Assembly: GCA_028288765.1 (NCBI GenBank)
Contig: JAQGHQ010000591.1
Span: forward strand, 1 to 64,000
DNA from: Gemmataceae bacterium
Lineage (GTDB): Bacteria; Planctomycetota; Planctomycetia; Gemmatales; Gemmataceae
Reading direction: 5' to 3'
DNA: 64,000 nucleotides
This document shows positions 62,425 through 64,000 of this stretch, piece after piece; the stretch's first letter is position 1, and every line of letters starts with the position of its first letter. The notes under the pieces are model-generated. The model worked only from the letters and a program-made list of their open reading frames with translations. It was not told the DNA's origin and ran no database searches. Made by a program: the position numbers and the translations under genes.

Positions 62425-62875
62425 GAGCCGATATCCGCTGGAGAAACGGTTGGTCATGGGTTTGCGGGTCGGTGTTGCGCGGCGGCGAGCAACCGGGAAT
62501 ACCTCGGCCCGCCGAGGCTCTTACACGAGTTCTGTCGGTCCGGGACGACCTGCCGGAGGGGCGTGGACGCCGACGAAGCCGCGGCGCGCGGGCCGGGTGG
62601 ATATCCCCGGCCCGCCGTCACCCGGCGGCGTCCCGGGTCGGGCGGGGCGTGTGTCGGCAGGCACCGAGCCGAGTAGAACGACGGGCACACCGGAGGGGCC
62701 GTGGTTGCGGCCGGGTGTCGGCCCATCGGTTGTCGGAACGTGATCTGGTCGGTCATAGCGCCCCGGGGAGAGAGTAACGGGGTGCGGATCCCTCTGAATC
62801 GTACCGTGTCGGTGCCCAGCCTGTCCAGACAACGGACCGCCGCGAACGGGGTGTCGGCCCCTCTGATTCCTGTCC
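62425..62875. other. intergenic region, no gene seen
   Basis: About 450 bp between the DUF1501 gene stop and the fusion protein start, both on the minus strand. It must contain the promoter of the efflux cluster. No repressor gene or clear operator palindrome was recognised, and frames on both strands lack family resemblance. Confidence 0.45.
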
Positions 62876-64000
62876 TCACGCCAGGATTTCCTTCACGACC
62901 TTCCCGTGGACGTCGGTCAGGCGGTAGTCGCGGCCCTGGAACCGGAACGTGAGCCGTTCGTGGTCGACCCCGAGCAGGTGCAGCATCGTGGCGTGCAGGT
63001 CGAAGACCTCGACCACGTTCTCGGCGGCGTGGTACCCGAACTCGTCGGTCGCGCCGTGGGTGATCCCGCCCTTGATTCCGCCCCCGGCGAGCCAGATCGA
63101 GAAGCCTTTCATGTGGTGGTCGCGGCCGTCCCCCTGGGACATCGGCGTGCGGCCGAACTCGCCGGTACACACGATCAGGGTGTCGTCCAACATCCCGAGC
63201 CGCTTCAGGTCCTTGATCAGGGCCGCGCACGGCCGGTCGATCTCCTCGATCTTGAGCTTGATCCCGTCCTTCACGCCGCCGTGGTGGTCCCAGTCGCGGT
63301 GGTAGAGCTGGATGAACCGGACCCCGCGCTGGGCCAGCCGCCGGGCCAGGAGACAGTTCGCGGCGAACGACCCGTCGGCCCCCTTGGCCCCGTAGCTTTC
63401 CAGAACCGTCTTCGGCTCCTGCGACAGGTCCACCAGCGCCGGGACGCTCGCCTGCATCCGGAACGCGAGCTCGTACTGCGAGACCCGGGTGGCGATTTCC
63501 GGGTCGTCGACCACCCCGTTCTGGAGCTGGTTCAGCTGCGAAACGGCGTCGATCACGTCCTTCTGCTTGTCGCGGTCGACGCCGGGCGGGTTGGTCAGGT
63601 ACAGGACCGGGTCGCCCTTCCCGCGGAGGTGGACGCCCTGGAACCGGCCGGGAAGGAACCCGGGCCCCCACTGCCGCGACGCGATCGGCTGGTTCTGCCC
63701 GCCGCGGCCGTCGGACGTGAGGACCACGAACCCGGGCAGGTCGTCGGCCTCGCTGCCCAGCCCGTAGGTCGCCCACGCCCCCATGCTCGGCCGGCCGGAC
63801 ACGCTCGACCCGGTGTTCATGAATGTGTGGGCCGGGTCGTGGTTGATCGCCTCCGTCCGCATCGACCGGACGACGCACAGGTCGTCGGCGACCGCGGGCA
63901 GCTGGGTGAACAGCTCGTTCATCTCCAGCCCGCCCTTGCCGTGCTTCTTGAACCCCCACTGCGGGCCGAAGCATTTGAGCTGCTGCCCCTGGAGCTGGGC
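62876..64000 (-). CDS. DUF1501 family protein (5' part cut by window edge)
   Basis: Open from the window end; 374 residues are visible and the N-terminus with any Tat signal lies outside. Typical DUF1501 sequence: QLKCFGPQWGFKKHGKGG, ELFTQLPAVADDLCVVRSMR, HDPAHTFMNTGSSVSGRPSM, VRFIQLYHRDWDHHGG, TLIVCTGEFGRTPMSQ, GRDHHMKGFSIWLAGGGIKG and the C-terminal VFDLHATMLHLLGVDHERLT. This member is closer to the partial gene at 3-512 than to the one at 684-2033, by the RDHxxKGF and LHATxLHLxGxDHxxLT blocks. In this subfamily a DUF1549/DUF1553 gene usually lies upstream, here beyond the edge. Function not established. Confidence 0.93.
   Translation of the reverse strand, partial: AQLQGQQLKCFGPQWGFKKHGKGGLEMNELFTQLPAVADDLCVVRSMRTEAINHDPAHTFMNTGSSVSGRPSMGAWATYGLGSEADDLPGFVVLTSDGRGGQNQPIASRQWGPGFLPGRFQGVHLRGKGDPVLYLTNPPGVDRDKQKDVIDAVSQLNQLQNGVVDDPEIATRVSQYELAFRMQASVPALVDLSQEPKTVLESYGAKGADGSFAANCLLARRLAQRGVRFIQLYHRDWDHHGGVKDGIKLKIEEIDRPCAALIKDLKRLGMLDDTLIVCTGEFGRTPMSQGDGRDHHMKGFSIWLAGGGIKGGITHGATDEFGYHAAENVVEVFDLHATMLHLLGVDHERLTFRFQGRDYRLTDVHGKVVKEILA

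Overview
The window looks like chromosome of a planctomycete, most likely a Gemmataceae-type organism. DNA is about 65-70% GC. Three DUF1501 proteins lie at or near the window ends, one with a Tat signal. There are many small planctomycete-type proteins, HAE1-type RND pumps, TolC-like proteins, and a formylmethanofuran:H4MPT formyltransferase, an enzyme of the C1 pathway known from methanogens, methylotrophs and Planctomycetes. No rRNA, tRNA or CRISPR array was seen. The assignment rests on gene content only.

Layout. 0-2 kb: a truncated and a complete DUF1501 gene. 2-4 kb: minus-strand small proteins (an overlapping basic pair, a two-CBS protein, a receiver-like protein lacking the phosphoacceptor Asp). 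4.3-14.8 kb: one giant hybrid PKS-NRPS gene (KS-AT-DH-ER-KR-ACP-C-A-PCP-TE). 15-24.6 kb: alpha/beta hydrolase, APS kinase, lipoprotein, M28 peptidase, Gfo/Idh/MocA oxidoreductase, LEA-like protein and two receiver proteins. 24.8-27 kb: FHA-GAF histidine kinase and a small divergent gene. 27.3-34.7 kb: a minus-strand operon of one MBOAT O-acyltransferase followed by five tandem SGNH-like paralogs, probably an envelope or exopolysaccharide O-acylation locus. 34.9-37 kb: purM and an ftr/fhcD homologue. 37-38.4 kb: a long, less GC-rich non-coding stretch with a candidate small RNA. 39-42.4 kb: two tandem TolC-like genes. 42.5-46.4 kb: a debris-rich accessory zone (polyphosphate-glucokinase-like gene, broken GH15 gene, transposase remnant, small HTH protein, palindromic elements). 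46.5-52.3 kb: trypsin-like protease fused to a TPM-like domain, receiver-like protein, SWIM protein, dapF, DUF374 acyltransferase, GT87-like membrane protein. 52.3-62.4 kb: a minus-strand efflux cluster (membrane fusion lipoprotein, two RND transporters, NhaA). 62.9-64 kb: a third DUF1501 gene, cut by the window edge.

The intergenic DNA is unusually rich in palindromic repeats. I see at least six unrelated families: three ~150 bp copies of one inverted repeat, GTGAAAA arrays and a 37 bp-arm hairpin made of them, GTAGGGTGGG hairpins, a TTTGCGTC-type hairpin, a CTGCCCA heptamer array and a MITE-like element. Some extend into coding sequence (dapF tail, one SGNH paralog N-terminus, second TolC gene). 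A ~200 bp non-coding element occurs twice, at 37.5 and 46.2 kb.

How the genes may work together is inference. The two TolC-like proteins could serve the RND cluster 10 kb away. The MBOAT would move acyl groups across the membrane for the SGNH proteins to place on one or more glycans. The PKS-NRPS has no recognisable tailoring, transport or phosphopantetheinyl transferase gene next to it.
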